Below the pieces are notes generated by a model, which did not search any database, had not been told where the DNA came from, and saw only the letters and a program-made list of their open reading frames with translations. DNA of 64,000 nt. Origin: Candidatus Nitrospira nitrosa. Its GTDB lineage: Bacteria; Nitrospirota; Nitrospiria; Nitrospirales; Nitrospiraceae. Positions 9,013-17,283 of this stretch are shown one piece after another; the first letter of the stretch is position 1; each line of letters starts with the position of its first letter. Location: NCBI RefSeq assembly GCF_001458735.1, contig NZ_CZQA01000009.1, forward strand, positions 434,001 to 498,000, in the 5' to 3' direction. The position numbers and the translations under genes are program-made.

Positions 9013-9335
9013 TTAAAATCCGCGTTGTCCTATAGGGCGCAGAGAGGGCGCTTGGTGCCGGCGGAAGCTTACCCGTTTCTTTCTGAAAAATCATCGAGGC
9101 GACCGATATTTCTATCTTTCTAGAAGACCACACCCTCGCATCTCGGTCCACAATATTCACATTGCATACCTGGCCCAAAATGATTCCATTCGGTAAATGG
9201 CGCCTAAGGCTAACCTCACTATCCTTGCGCCTGGCACAACACAACAGCTCAGCCTGCAGACTCCCAAGATCTCAGGTCTGTGACACACCAGATGCAACAA
9301 TCAATTAAGGATCAAGAAACGGATGGTTCAGTACC
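9013..9335. other. Stretch with no recognisable gene
   Basis: This lies between the restriction remnant and the relaxase gene. I find no ORF with family resemblance and no clear hairpin. Confidence 0.4.
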
Positions 9336-10319
9336 TTAAGAAGAACGGTCTCGCTCCGGCGAACGAGTTTTCGGGACCTCCCGCGACCGCTCGCTCAAGT
9401 AATGGACCAGGTCTTCGGCCAATTGCCGATCCTCACCACGATTTGACCCGGCTAACGCCCGCATCACCTGCTCATAATTCCGCATAACTTCCTGGGCTCG
9501 CCCTTGTCGGCGCGTTGTGCGCTTCAGCCGCTCCAGCGTCTCCCCTTTTTTGCTCGGTTCATGTAGATGCCGTACCGTCGAACGTTCCTGGTTGGTACGG
9601 TGGAGGCGACTGGTCGCCGTAGCTTCAATCCCATGCTCTCGTAAGGCCTCCGCAAATCCCTCCCTCCAACGTTGCAAATCAGCCTTTCTCGGATTCAAAC
9701 GGATGCCATCGAGACCGGCGGCCTTCACCGTGAGATGCACATGTGGATGCGGAGAGGGGTGTGGGTCCGGATCGGTCTCATACGTGTGCAGCACCATGGC
9801 GTACTGAAAACCCGAGAACTCCCGCTCGGCGAAGTCCCGAGCCGCTCGTTGGACCGAGAGCGGATCGGTCCTGGTCGGCATGGAGAGGACGAGATGAAAA
9901 GCATCGCGCATCGTGGAATCCGCCGCAATCGGCATGCCGCCATCCCGCCATTCGGTCTGCAGATCCGCCACCGCCTCTTTCCCTTTGATCACCTGGCCAT
10001 CTTGATCCTCGATTTCCAGAAGCCCATCACGAGAAATGTACGTGAGGTTGTTCGAGATGCCCTTCATCCCCTTCGGCGCCCTGACGAGTTTGACGATGAC
10101 TTGCGGCGCACGGCGAACCATCGCCTGCAGTGTCTGCCGCACATAGGTGGTCCGAGCCTGTGGTGAACTGAGCCGTCCGCTGAAACTTACAGGCTTGGGG
10201 GATCCAAGCGGCGTGCGCTTGCTGCGACGCGGCCTTGGGGAGGTGTCTCGTGAGACGTTGAATAGCCGACTCCCCCACTCGTCCAATCGCGCATCCATGC
10301 TGACGCGGGGTGAGATCAT
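9336..10319 (-). CDS. Relaxase/mobilisation nuclease (MobA/VirD2-like)
   Basis: This 327-aa protein has the HUH relaxase metal-binding cluster HPHVHLTV (His191, 193 and 195) preceded by VLHTYETDPDPHPS, as in VirD2/MobA relaxases (PF03432). Such proteins nick oriT and attach to the transferred strand. It is short and lacks a helicase or primase extension, typical of mobilisable rather than self-transmissible elements. Its start overlaps the stop of the MobC-like gene in an ATGA at 10316-10319, indicating translational coupling. No type IV secretion genes are in the window, so transfer would need a helper. The C-terminal third is charged and of unknown role. Confidence 0.82.
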   Translation of the reverse strand: MISPRVSMDARLDEWGSRLFNVSRDTSPRPRRSKRTPLGSPKPVSFSGRLSSPQARTTYVRQTLQAMVRRAPQVIVKLVRAPKGMKGISNNLTYISRDGLLEIEDQDGQVIKGKEAVADLQTEWRDGGMPIAADSTMRDAFHLVLSMPTRTDPLSVQRAARDFAEREFSGFQYAMVLHTYETDPDPHPSPHPHVHLTVKAAGLDGIRLNPRKADLQRWREGFAEALREHGIEATATSRLHRTNQERSTVRHLHEPSKKGETLERLKRTTRRQGRAQEVMRNYEQVMRALAGSNRGEDRQLAEDLVHYLSERSREVPKTRSPERDRSS

Positions 10320-10861
10320 TGGAGGTGCCAGCGCTCCACCGTGCTGCGCAAGACATCCGAGACCTTGTCAGTATGGGCGCGGATTATACGAGAGAGTTCG
10401 GTGATGACCTCCACCCGGAATGCGGTCCGGTTCTCAGGGGACGTATTCAAGACTTTCGCAATCTGGTTGAGGTTCCTTCCCAGAGCGAGGAGTTGTTGGT
10501 TCGAGCGGGTCAGTCGTTCCAACTCCGGCTGTCCGACATGCGGTTGCCCGGTTAATTTGGTGCGGATCATGGCCACGACCCATTGCGTCGGTCGATAGCC
10601 TTCCTGGGCAGCCAGGGCGTTGAGCCCGGTCAGCTCCGAGGCCGTCAGGTGGAGCTTCATCCGCTGGGCCGCTTTCTCCCTCCGATTCTTGAGCACCCTG
10701 CGAGGCGTGACTGACTGGGCAGAGGGGCCGCCGATTGCACGCCCCAGAATCTGGCGCAGGGCCACGCTCGGCGTAACCTGATGGGCCTGACACCAGGCAA
10801 GCCAGGGGGCTTTCAGGTCGCCCAGATCGGCACTGATGGTCGTGGTGCGTGATCTCGCCAT
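10316..10861 (-). CDS. MobC-like relaxosome accessory protein
   Basis: The start chosen is the ATG at 10861 (MARSRTTTISADLG), giving 181 aa. A longer frame begins at 10942 but its extra residues look non-coding. The middle (RMKLHLTASELTGLNALAA) fits a ribbon-helix-helix DNA-binding part. The C-terminal LLALGRNLNQIAKVLN is the hallmark of MobC-type mobilisation proteins, which help the relaxase open oriT. It is coupled to the relaxase by a 4-nt overlap. DNA binding to the nearby upstream region is inferred. Confidence 0.75.
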   Translation of the reverse strand: MARSRTTTISADLGDLKAPWLAWCQAHQVTPSVALRQILGRAIGGPSAQSVTPRRVLKNRREKAAQRMKLHLTASELTGLNALAAQEGYRPTQWVVAMIRTKLTGQPHVGQPELERLTRSNQQLLALGRNLNQIAKVLNTSPENRTAFRVEVITELSRIIRAHTDKVSDVLRSTVERWHLQ

Positions 10862-10989
10862 GAGTCTGCGCGAAGTCAGGACCAGGAAAAAGACCAGACT
10901 TCTACGCGCGGGCAGTGTAAACCAACTGTGTATGTAATACAATAAGGGCGTAGAGCCATATCCTGCAACCTCTTAAAATTGGTCTTACA

Positions 10990-11130
10990 TTAACCTCTGC
11001 CGACAAACCACAGGTCAACCGTTCGGGCTGGCTCAGGACGCCAGAAATGGGCCGCAGATCGGCCGATCAGTGGCGCCTTCGGCAACCGGAACAGGCTGGC
11101 ATGAGGAGTCGGCTGGTCCGGTTTTCAGCC
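10990..11130. other. Candidate origin of transfer (oriT) region
   Basis: The non-coding sequence upstream of the MobC-relaxase pair contains a perfect 12-bp palindrome, GATCGGCCGATC (11057-11068), and an inverted repeat with AACCGGA (11084-11090) and TCCGGTT (11117-11123) as arms. An oriT usually lies just upstream of mobilisation genes and carries inverted repeats. No nick site can be recognised, so this is a positional guess. Confidence 0.35.
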
Positions 11131-11213
11131 ATTCGGGAGGCCCGATTTGAGGGGGGATCTCTTCCTGTTATCCTGTGACAGGGAACCTCTCATGCGTTGT
11201 TGCGGGGATAACC

Positions 11214-12029
11214 ATGCACATGACCGGGACACACATTCTTCGGTGCCTGCTGGCCCTCGGCCTGATGAGTGGGCTCGTGGCCTGTGGCAGTTTGGCCAAT
11301 TGCTTTAATAGTGGCTTCGCTCCCGCCGTCTGTGGTGGCGGGTATGGCGAGAGCGACGTGTCTTCTCTGCCCCAACCCACGGCCACCTCGGCTGAAGGTC
11401 GCTGGACGGACTCGACTTCTACCGGCCGCGCCATCGCTGGCCTGGTCCTGGAGGACGGCTCCTATTGGCTGTTCTATACGGCAAGAGAGAATCCCACCGT
11501 ACTGGCTGGACTGATTCAGGGAACTGGCACGTCGCACTCCGGCTCCTTCGGTTCCTCGAACACCAGAGATTTCAATCTGGAAGGCACGGGCTTTCGCGCA
11601 GCGACGATGCGTGGCAGCTATGTGCCGAGTAAGAGCTTTGACGGGACTATCGCGTACATCACTGGCGACACAGAGAGCTTCACGAGTAGATACGACGGGA
11701 ACTCTGTGTCGGCACCAAACCTGACTCTGGTGACCGGGACCTATGTGGGGCTGCGTACCGACAACCACCAGGTCACGGTGACCGTGGAGTCAGCCGGGAC
11801 GCTGTCCATTCATTTGTCAGATGGATGCACCGTTGCTGGGACCTTGTCTCCTTGGGGAAAGGGAAACGTCTTTCATACCTCGGTGACATTCGGAGGTGAC
11901 ACTTGTCGTCAGGGAACCGAGACGCTCACTGGGGTCGCCTTCTCCGATGTCGCGACACAACGGCTGTACATTGCCGCCCTCAACCATACCCGGACCACCA
12001 GCTTTCTCTTTCTCGGCGTGAAGCAGTAA
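11214..12029 (+). CDS. Predicted outer-membrane or cell-surface lipoprotein of unknown function
   Basis: The ATG at 11214 opens a lipoprotein signal (hydrophobic LLALGLMSGLVAC, with a lipobox ending in Cys). A longer frame from GTG 11175 adds residues that spoil the signal. The mature part of about 245 aa is rich in Gly, Thr and Ser and consists of alternating strands (GLVLEDGSYWLFYT, LTLVTGTYVGLRT), suggesting a beta-barrel or lipocalin-like fold. I do not recognise the family. It stands alone in the island and ends before a long palindrome. Confidence 0.7.
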   Translation: MHMTGTHILRCLLALGLMSGLVACGSLANCFNSGFAPAVCGGGYGESDVSSLPQPTATSAEGRWTDSTSTGRAIAGLVLEDGSYWLFYTARENPTVLAGLIQGTGTSHSGSFGSSNTRDFNLEGTGFRAATMRGSYVPSKSFDGTIAYITGDTESFTSRYDGNSVSAPNLTLVTGTYVGLRTDNHQVTVTVESAGTLSIHLSDGCTVAGTLSPWGKGNVFHTSVTFGGDTCRQGTETLTGVAFSDVATQRLYIAALNHTRTTSFLFLGVKQ

Positions 12030-12070
12030 GCCTCAACCGTTCCATGTTCTGTCAGCATTTTCTTTTTGAC

Positions 12071-12100
12071 GGGGGCATGATGTGATCACATCATGCCCCC
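12071..12100. terminator. Perfect 30-bp palindrome between convergent genes
   Basis: GGGGGCATGATGTGA is followed immediately by its exact complement, giving 15-bp arms with no spacer. It lies between the stop of the plus-strand lipoprotein gene and the stop of the minus-strand gene at 12118. Position and stability fit a bidirectional terminator, although no T-tract follows on either side. A protein-binding dyad is the alternative. Confidence 0.55.
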
Positions 12101-12117
12101 TGAACGGATCGACGAGA

Positions 12118-12543
12118 TTACGGAGACAGGATCTCTCGCACTGCGGTCGAGGCAAAGAAGCCCTGCTCTCGGAGCGTGACGAACCAGGCCCGGGCAAACT
12201 CCTTCAAGTCCTGCTTCAGTGAGGACACGACGTGGGTACGCCTGCCCGTCTCGTCATACAGATACACTTCTTGCGAAAGCCCCAGGTAGTCGTTCCTGAA
12301 GGATACCGGTTCGGCTGCTGCGCCATCGGGTACATTGTGAAACAGAAATACGATGTCGGGATCTCGCATGAGGTCGCCGTTCTGTTCGCCGTAATGACAT
12401 AAGGACACCAGCCGGTATCCGCCTCCAGTGGTTCCAATATCCTCGACAGACAGCGGCAAATAGCCAGGCACAGTGATCCGTACCGCGCGTGCACCGTTGA
12501 GCAAGTGATTCAAGTCCGTGGCAAAGGCTTGATACAGTTTCAT
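12118..12543 (-). CDS. Small accessory protein (possibly DUF6908-type)
   Basis: This 141-aa soluble protein has no signal peptide. Residues about 48-65 (SLCHYGEQNGDLMRDPDIVF) form a motif I associate with a small protein family common on plasmids and integrated elements. I believe it is annotated DUF6908, but I am unsure of the number. The C-terminus is helical. It sits in the island together with the 80-aa protein downstream in coordinates, both on the minus strand. Function unknown. Confidence 0.65.
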   Translation of the reverse strand: MKLYQAFATDLNHLLNGARAVRITVPGYLPLSVEDIGTTGGGYRLVSLCHYGEQNGDLMRDPDIVFLFHNVPDGAAAEPVSFRNDYLGLSQEVYLYDETGRRTHVVSSLKQDLKEFARAWFVTLREQGFFASTAVREILSP

Positions 12544-12608
12544 GATCCAATTCCTTTCTTGACGTGAAGGAAGCCCCCGACCCGAAGGCCGGAGGCTTCC
12601 CGTGACGG

Positions 12609-12851
12609 TCAGTGTTCCGACCGCTCAGTGATCCAGCGTGTCGCCTGTTGGGCGACGACGATCAGCGCATCAAGGTCTGTGACTCCGAAGGAGTCGGAAT
12701 TCTTCCAGACTCCATCCTGGCCCTTGTACGAGCGGGCCACAGTCACGTTGTAGAACGGACCGTTCATGCCCTCGTTCTTCCAGATGCTCGCCTTGATGCG
12801 GCTGCATCGCAGCGTGGTGACCGGCTGGGGTTTCTTGTCTTGAGGTGCCAT
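12609..12851 (-). CDS. 80-aa mobile-element protein of unknown function
   Basis: The ATG at 12851 follows GGAGACAACACT, with a Shine-Dalgarno site. The conserved core is LRCSRIKASIWKN, then GPFYNVTVARSYK and SFGVTDLDALIVVAQQA, a compact beta-rich domain ending in a helix. A broken second copy lies at 774-980. Proteins of this kind recur in plasmid and island cargo with no assigned role. A single-strand or nucleic-acid-binding fold is conceivable but not shown. Confidence 0.7.
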   Translation of the reverse strand: MAPQDKKPQPVTTLRCSRIKASIWKNEGMNGPFYNVTVARSYKGQDGVWKNSDSFGVTDLDALIVVAQQATRWITERSEH

Positions 12852-13462
12852 AGTGTTGTCTCCTTTGGTTAGAGTTGATGTGTTGGCCTCTCACGAGGCA
12901 GTGGAGGCCACACAGCGACGACAAAGGAGACAGAGAGGCCGCCGCCACCTGGTGGGCCGGTGGGCGCGAAGCGGAGGAATGCCCGCGGAAAAGGGCGCCC
13001 TCAGAGGCGGCGCGCGGGCGTGATCGACGCAGCCCACTGGTGGAAAGCCAGGACGGCGACCGGATGCGCACAGGCACCGAACCGGAAACCATAAGCAGGT
13101 CCCCGCTCATCAACAGCACGGCATGACAGAGCAGATTCAACGGACGAGGCGAGAAGGTCCTGTTCAGATAGGCCGAAGCAACCAAGCCCATTCGCCACGG
13201 TGGAAGAGAGTCAACGAATCGGCTTCGAGATGATCTTGAGCTTGTGGCGGTTATCAGCCAGCAGGCGACTATGCATATGTCACAGGAGTCGCTGAACGTG
13301 GTGGAAGACGGAACGGCCTGCGAGGCCACTGGTGAACATCCTGTGAATGGCGGCGAGAGATGGTGAGATAGGCTGTCCATGTAGCAACTGGGGTGAGATC
13401 ATCATCACCCGACAGCCCAAGCCAGAGTCGATGACGACTGCCAATGCATCACGGACGAGTGT
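12852..13462. other. Long stretch with no convincing gene
   Basis: About 600 GC-rich bases separate the 80-aa protein from the toxin promoter. A 236-codon open frame on the minus strand is very rich in Ser, Arg and Pro, overlaps the 80-aa gene, and resembles nothing I know. I treat it as chance. No RNA gene is recognised. Confidence 0.4.
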
Positions 13463-13496
13463 TTGACAATTATACCTGTTCAGGTATAATTACTCC
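13463..13496 (+). promoter_or_regulatory. Promoter inside a 22-bp palindrome, apparently leaderless
   Basis: TTGACA (13463-13468), a 16-nt spacer and TATAAT (13485-13490) form a near-consensus promoter. The spacer and the -10 box together make up a perfect palindrome: ATTATACCTG, TT, CAGGTATAAT (13469-13490). The toxin ATG begins at 13497, only six bases after the -10, so transcription should start at or next to the ATG. The dyad is the likely operator of the HTH antitoxin and would block RNA polymerase completely when bound. Confidence 0.78.
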
Positions 13497-13874
13497 ATGG
13501 CGCGTCAGGAACGGCCACTCGAATGGATTGGCAGTAGCTATAAAGATTTGATGGCGTTACCAGTTGCCGTTCGGCGATTCTTCGGGTACGCGTTGTCGCT
13601 GGCTCAGGCTGGCGATCAACATGATGATGCGAAGGTGCTCACGGGTTTCGGCAGCGCCGGTGTACTTGAAGTGGTCGAAGACGACAGGAGCGGCACCTAT
13701 CGAGCGGTGTATACCGTGAAGTTCAAGGAGGCGGTCTTCGTCCTGCATTGTTTTCAAAAAAAGAGTAAGCATGGCATCGCCACGCCGAAAGAGGATCTCG
13801 CCATCATACGTGCCAGGCTGAAAGTGGCTGAGGCGCTGGCCAAGGAGCGACGACATGAAAAAACGAGTCATTGA
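13497..13874 (+). CDS. Phage Gp49-like / HigB-type toxin
   Basis: This 125-aa basic protein opens RPLEWIGSSYKDLMALP and VAVRRFFGYALSLAQAG. It continues with YRAVYTVKF, AVFVLHCFQKKSKHG and TPKEDLAIIRARL. This is the PF05973 pattern of RelE-fold toxins. It is first in a two-gene operon and overlaps the antitoxin by 20 nt. The ATG at 13497 lies directly behind the -10 box, so no Shine-Dalgarno site is possible and translation must be leaderless or start elsewhere. Confidence 0.85.
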   Translation: MARQERPLEWIGSSYKDLMALPVAVRRFFGYALSLAQAGDQHDDAKVLTGFGSAGVLEVVEDDRSGTYRAVYTVKFKEAVFVLHCFQKKSKHGIATPKEDLAIIRARLKVAEALAKERRHEKTSH

Positions 13875-14190
13875 AGGGATCGAAGTCTCTCGTGGGTCTG
13901 GCAATGTCTTCGCAGATTTGGATCTGCCAGATGCCGAGACGCTTCAGATCAAGACCGGACTGGTAATCGAGATCCGGAGAGCCATTCGCCAACAAGGGCT
14001 GACCCAGCAAGCCGCGGCCACACGAATGGGGCTCACACAACCGAAGGTCTCCAGCATGATGCGCGGGGATTTCTCCAATGTATCCGAACGCAAACTGATG
14101 GAGTGCCTGAATCGGCTCGGCTACGATATTGAAATCAAAGTTCGACCAGCCTCTGCTCGCATTGGACACTTGATGCTGGCGCTGCCGTGA
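13855..14190 (+). CDS. HTH antitoxin (HigA-like, PF13744 type)
   Basis: This 111-aa protein has a C-terminal helix-turn-helix: LTQQAAATRMGLTQPKVSSM at about residues 44-63, then MRGDFSNVSERKLMECLNRLG. The pattern NVFADLDLPDAE near the N-terminus is usual for antitoxins paired with Gp49-like toxins. It should neutralise the upstream toxin and repress the operon through the palindrome at 13469-13490. The start overlaps the end of the toxin gene. Confidence 0.85.
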   Translation: MKKRVIEGIEVSRGSGNVFADLDLPDAETLQIKTGLVIEIRRAIRQQGLTQQAAATRMGLTQPKVSSMMRGDFSNVSERKLMECLNRLGYDIEIKVRPASARIGHLMLALP

Positions 14191-14342
14191 TTATGAGGCG
14201 TTGTCTTGCGAAAGTGATCTCACTCCTGTGAAAGAACCGAACGTTCCCTCTCATTCCTAAGACCAAAAGCGCTCCCCTCCTCTCGTTGCTTCACAAGACT
14301 AACAATTCAGCGCATCACAATCCCAGGGGGCAGGACGTCCTG

Positions 14343-14561
14343 CTAATAGTATCCAGGCTGGCTCCGGCTATAAGGATCACGTTGAGAAGCCGGCGGAGGT
14401 TCGTCGTAACGATGCTGTTGGCCCGGCTGCGACGATCCCATATTCACGTTGTCATAGCCAGGCGCGGGTCGTTGCCGAGCCGACAAAGAATCATCGGCAC
14501 AGCCAGCGATCATGCCACACGCCAGAAGGGCAAAGGGTAGCGCGCAAAGAATACGAATCAT
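14343..14561 (-). CDS. Small lipoprotein
   Basis: The 72-aa product starts at an ATG with an excellent GAAGGAGGG site. ILCALPFALLACGMIAGC is a lipoprotein signal with the lipobox IAGC. The mature part of about 50 residues is Pro, Gln, Ser and Tyr rich (SSQPGQQHRYDEPPPASQR) and probably unstructured. No family is recognised. It stands alone in the island. Confidence 0.65.
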   Translation of the reverse strand: MIRILCALPFALLACGMIAGCADDSLSARQRPAPGYDNVNMGSSQPGQQHRYDEPPPASQRDPYSRSQPGYY

Positions 14562-15655
14562 ACGAACCCTCCTTCGTCATTCGGAATGATTTCTATTCAT
14601 TTCTCATCCAACCAGTCTGCCTACATACAGGATACCGCTCCCTGACAAGCCCTCTTCACCCTGCGAAGAGTCATGTGATCATGTGAACTCAGCCCACCGG
14701 GGAAGTACACTGGTATGCGCCTATTTGTTGCCACGCATCATCTTTTCAATCTTGGCACGTATCCCCTCCACTGCGCAAAGGTAGATGGGCGAACTCATTT
14801 TCGAAAAAGATCAAAGGGACGAAAATTGGTCATTCATCACTTCTCACAAGGACGTCGCCGTCAGTATACAACACCGCCATCTTTCTTACGTGGCACGGAG
14901 TTGTAACCGACACGTCGCTCGCCGTTCTTCGTCCCTGTAATGGAGTCCCTCACTCCGGTCCTCGATCCCCTCAAAGAGCCGAGCCGACCATGAAGGGACT
15001 CAAACGTCGGATAGGCGCACCAACTCCTTTTCAACATATTGTCGCGCCCCTCACCTACATCGGGGCGCAACAGAATCTCCCAGTTTGTGGCAACGCACGG
15101 CTGCAAGCGTGACATCGTCCGCGGTGGCACGGTTGCCACAGGCGTGCTACACCCCTTTGATGGGCGACGGCTGTTCTCTCTTGGCACGGTCGGGTCGCAT
15201 TGAGCGACACGACGGTGCCCGACTTCACCTGGCACGGCGTCTCCCGACGCGGTGCCTAAGATATGTGGCTGCCGAATCCCCTCGCCAGACGACGCCTGCA
15301 ATGCAATTCCTATAGCTTGGATGGTCAAGCATGCAAAGCAAACTCTTTGCTGGACATTCGGAACTCGAAGAGGAAGGGGGTGGTGAGTGACTACCCATGG
15401 GGCACACGAGCTGACCAGGCAGGCGAAAGAGCCCCTGGGCCAGGGAACGGCGAACTGAGCGCTTCCGCCGATCGTAAAGGAAACGTCGAGGATCTAAATA
15501 GAAACCCTACGTGTTATTAGAGTGTTAATGCCACAGCAAAATTAGCCTAAATTGCCCTCAATTGGACTGAGCCAAACTGAACCAGAACAATAGCCAAACT
15601 CCGCTCCTGGAGCACTATTCCACATTTTCCACAAGGAGATAGGGGGAGGGCTCTG
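14562..15655. other. Non-coding stretch left of the tRNA-Arg fragment
   Basis: No gene is supported in about 1.1 kb. An imperfect GC-rich hairpin (GTCGCGCCCC with GGGGCGCAAC, about 15041-15071) is visible. The open frames here have no family resemblance. It may be decayed island DNA. Confidence 0.4.
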
Positions 15656-15700
15656 AACCGCTTAGAAGGCTGATGCTCTATCCGACTGAGCTACGGGCGC
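15656..15700 (-). pseudogene. 5' half of tRNA-Arg(TCT), attachment-site remnant
   Basis: Reading down from 15700, the sequence gives GCGCCCGTAGCTCAGTCGG, then ATAGAGCATCAGCC and TTCTAA. These are the acceptor 5' strand, a complete D arm and the anticodon loop of a tRNA-Arg with anticodon TCT. The 3' side of the anticodon stem no longer pairs properly. The T arm and the acceptor 3' strand (expected CGGGCGC) are absent. It adjoins a decayed integrase, so it is best read as a disrupted attachment site. Confidence 0.75.
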
Positions 15701-15710
15701 ACTTTATTTT

Positions 15711-16045
15711 TCAACGAGTTGCAGCTTGGCATGTTCCGGAACCCTCGGCTAGTGTTCCCGGCGTGTTCTCTTGGAGGTATTTGTGAACCTTTTTGGCTGC
15801 TTGAGTCAAGTCTCGCTCGGCAATTGAATTGTACCGCTTCCACATCTTCTCTGATTTATGGCCGACGATCTTTATCGCGGTGGCAGTATCCACCCTGGCA
15901 GTCGAAGGTTCTTTGCCGCGCAGTGGCCCAAATCATGAAGTCGAAAATCCCTGATTCCGGCATCCTTCATCGTTGAGCAACATGAATCTTTTTGGATACA
16001 GGGCGAGTGAATCCATTTCGATTCACCTCGATCTTGTTCTCTCAT
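15711..16045 (-). pseudogene. Decayed tyrosine-recombinase integrase (C-terminal part)
   Basis: Two frames together reproduce the catalytic end of a phage-type integrase. DAGIRDFRLHDLGHCAAKNL lies in one frame. VDTATAIKIVGHKSEKMW, then KRYNSIAERDLTQAAKKVH, lies in the other. The break is near 15890. The HxLRH box reads HDLGH, so the catalytic arginine is also lost, while the VGHKS box and the RYNS tyrosine remain. A weaker NRNGFTRPVSKK stretch at about 15980-16020 lies in yet another frame. The N-terminal two thirds are missing. It once integrated the island at the neighbouring tRNA-Arg. Confidence 0.78.
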
Positions 16046-16054
16046 CCCTGACAC

Positions 16055-16524
16055 CGTAATGGTCTCCGACTCACAGAACTGTAACTACCCATGGAATCTA
16101 CGTATTTCATTCATTACGTGTAGACAATCACGCCGGTCCTAGACGGTGGCCTGCACTTTGCTAGAGCCATTTGGTCATAGGAGCGGATGAGCGAGGAACG
16201 AAAGGTACGATGGATCGATTGCTGAAATGCACCATGCTCGACACAGCCCGCAAGGATAATTCAAAAAACCTCCTCAGCGACGGAGACGCACAGCATCAAA
16301 GGCTCTCTCAATCTTATGAACAAGAACGGATAGTGAAAATATTATGCCTTGACTTGAACCGAATGAATCTATACTACAGGGTCAATATAACCATTTAGAT
16401 CTAAGCATGATTTAGCGTCGCGCGATGCGACAGGAGGAATGCGATAGCAGTATTCAATCAGGTGATGAAGGAGAGAATCACCACTTACAAACGAAATCAG
16501 AAATTCTGCAGAGGTTGTTCAAGT
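16055..16524. other. Non-coding leader of the secretion operon
   Basis: No gene is recognised. Around 16360-16410 the DNA is AT-rich and probably holds the promoter of the operon that begins at 16525, but I cannot single out a convincing -35/-10 pair. Confidence 0.35.
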
Positions 16525-17283
16525 ATGAAGATGAATATACCTGGAATCCTTGGACTATGCATTGCTTTGTGTCTTGCATTTACTTTTGCATGTGTACGAG
16601 TTGAGGTCTCTGTAACATCCCCGAATACCTCCACCCAAAAGCCATCCCCAGATAGCTCCTGGATTTCCTTAGCTGACCTCAAAGAGATCCATAAGAAGCG
16701 TCTCTCAGGCAATAAATGTCCACCCAGTCGTTATCGATTGACGGATAGAGAAAAACAAGAAACAGAGGCCTGGTGCTGGGCTGCTTCAACCAGGCTGGTA
16801 ATGGCCTTTCATAACAAGGAGCAGAGCAAGGAAACAGACCTCCAATGCAACATCGTTACAAAAACTCTTGCCCTATTACAAGACAAATCCAAATGCTGCG
16901 CTGGTAACATCCCCGACCAGTGCGTTCAAGGCGGCTGGCCCCACTGGGTCTTCCGCTCCTATCATTTTGATTACAAGACGGTTGGTGGCACGCTGGACGA
17001 CTGGGATGCGGTAGTCGGGGAAATTTGTTCCACCGGCCCATTTATTTCTGTTATCGATTGGATTGGAGGAGGCTCACACACTCTTGTTGTCACAGGCTAT
17101 GGCGAAGACGAGAAGGATGCCACGAAGGTTGTCACAACCTATGACCCATTCACAGATGATTTTCAGGATCTCTCCCTTGAGGAGTTTGGGGGTGATTCAG
17201 CATATGAATCGGATGGCTTCTACGGATTTTCTCACAACCGACATTATGTGCAGATCACGCCAAAACCTGAGGATCGTCCATGA
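16525..17283 (+). CDS. Papain-fold (C39-like) cysteine peptidase, lipoprotein-like
   Basis: The ATG at 16525 is preferred because it opens a signal, GILGLCIALCLAFTFAC, with a plausible lipobox cysteine. An in-frame start 63 nt upstream would bury it. The mature domain has the nucleophile box EAWCWAAS, the histidine box GGGSHTLVVTGYG and a downstream YDPFTDDF, the Cys-His-Asp order of papain-like C39-type peptidases, plus several extra cysteines. It is first in a plus-strand run that leads into the TpsA/TpsB genes, and its stop overlaps the next start. It could process the secreted TpsA or its partner proteins. That role is inferred. Confidence 0.72.
   Translation: MKMNIPGILGLCIALCLAFTFACVRVEVSVTSPNTSTQKPSPDSSWISLADLKEIHKKRLSGNKCPPSRYRLTDREKQETEAWCWAASTRLVMAFHNKEQSKETDLQCNIVTKTLALLQDKSKCCAGNIPDQCVQGGWPHWVFRSYHFDYKTVGGTLDDWDAVVGEICSTGPFISVIDWIGGGSHTLVVTGYGEDEKDATKVVTTYDPFTDDFQDLSLEEFGGDSAYESDGFYGFSHNRHYVQITPKPEDRP

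Noticed and set aside
12670-13380. 236-codon open frame on the minus strand
   Set aside because: It overlaps the 80-aa gene, is extremely Ser/Arg rich, and has no recognisable domain or good start site.
15656-15700. Functional tRNA-Arg
   Set aside because: The 3' half is missing and the anticodon stem has mismatches, so it cannot fold or be aminoacylated.
16355-16385. Fifth copy of the 22-nt element before the secretion operon
   Set aside because: On the minus strand only GTATAGATTC agrees, with the left half missing, so it is too short to count.
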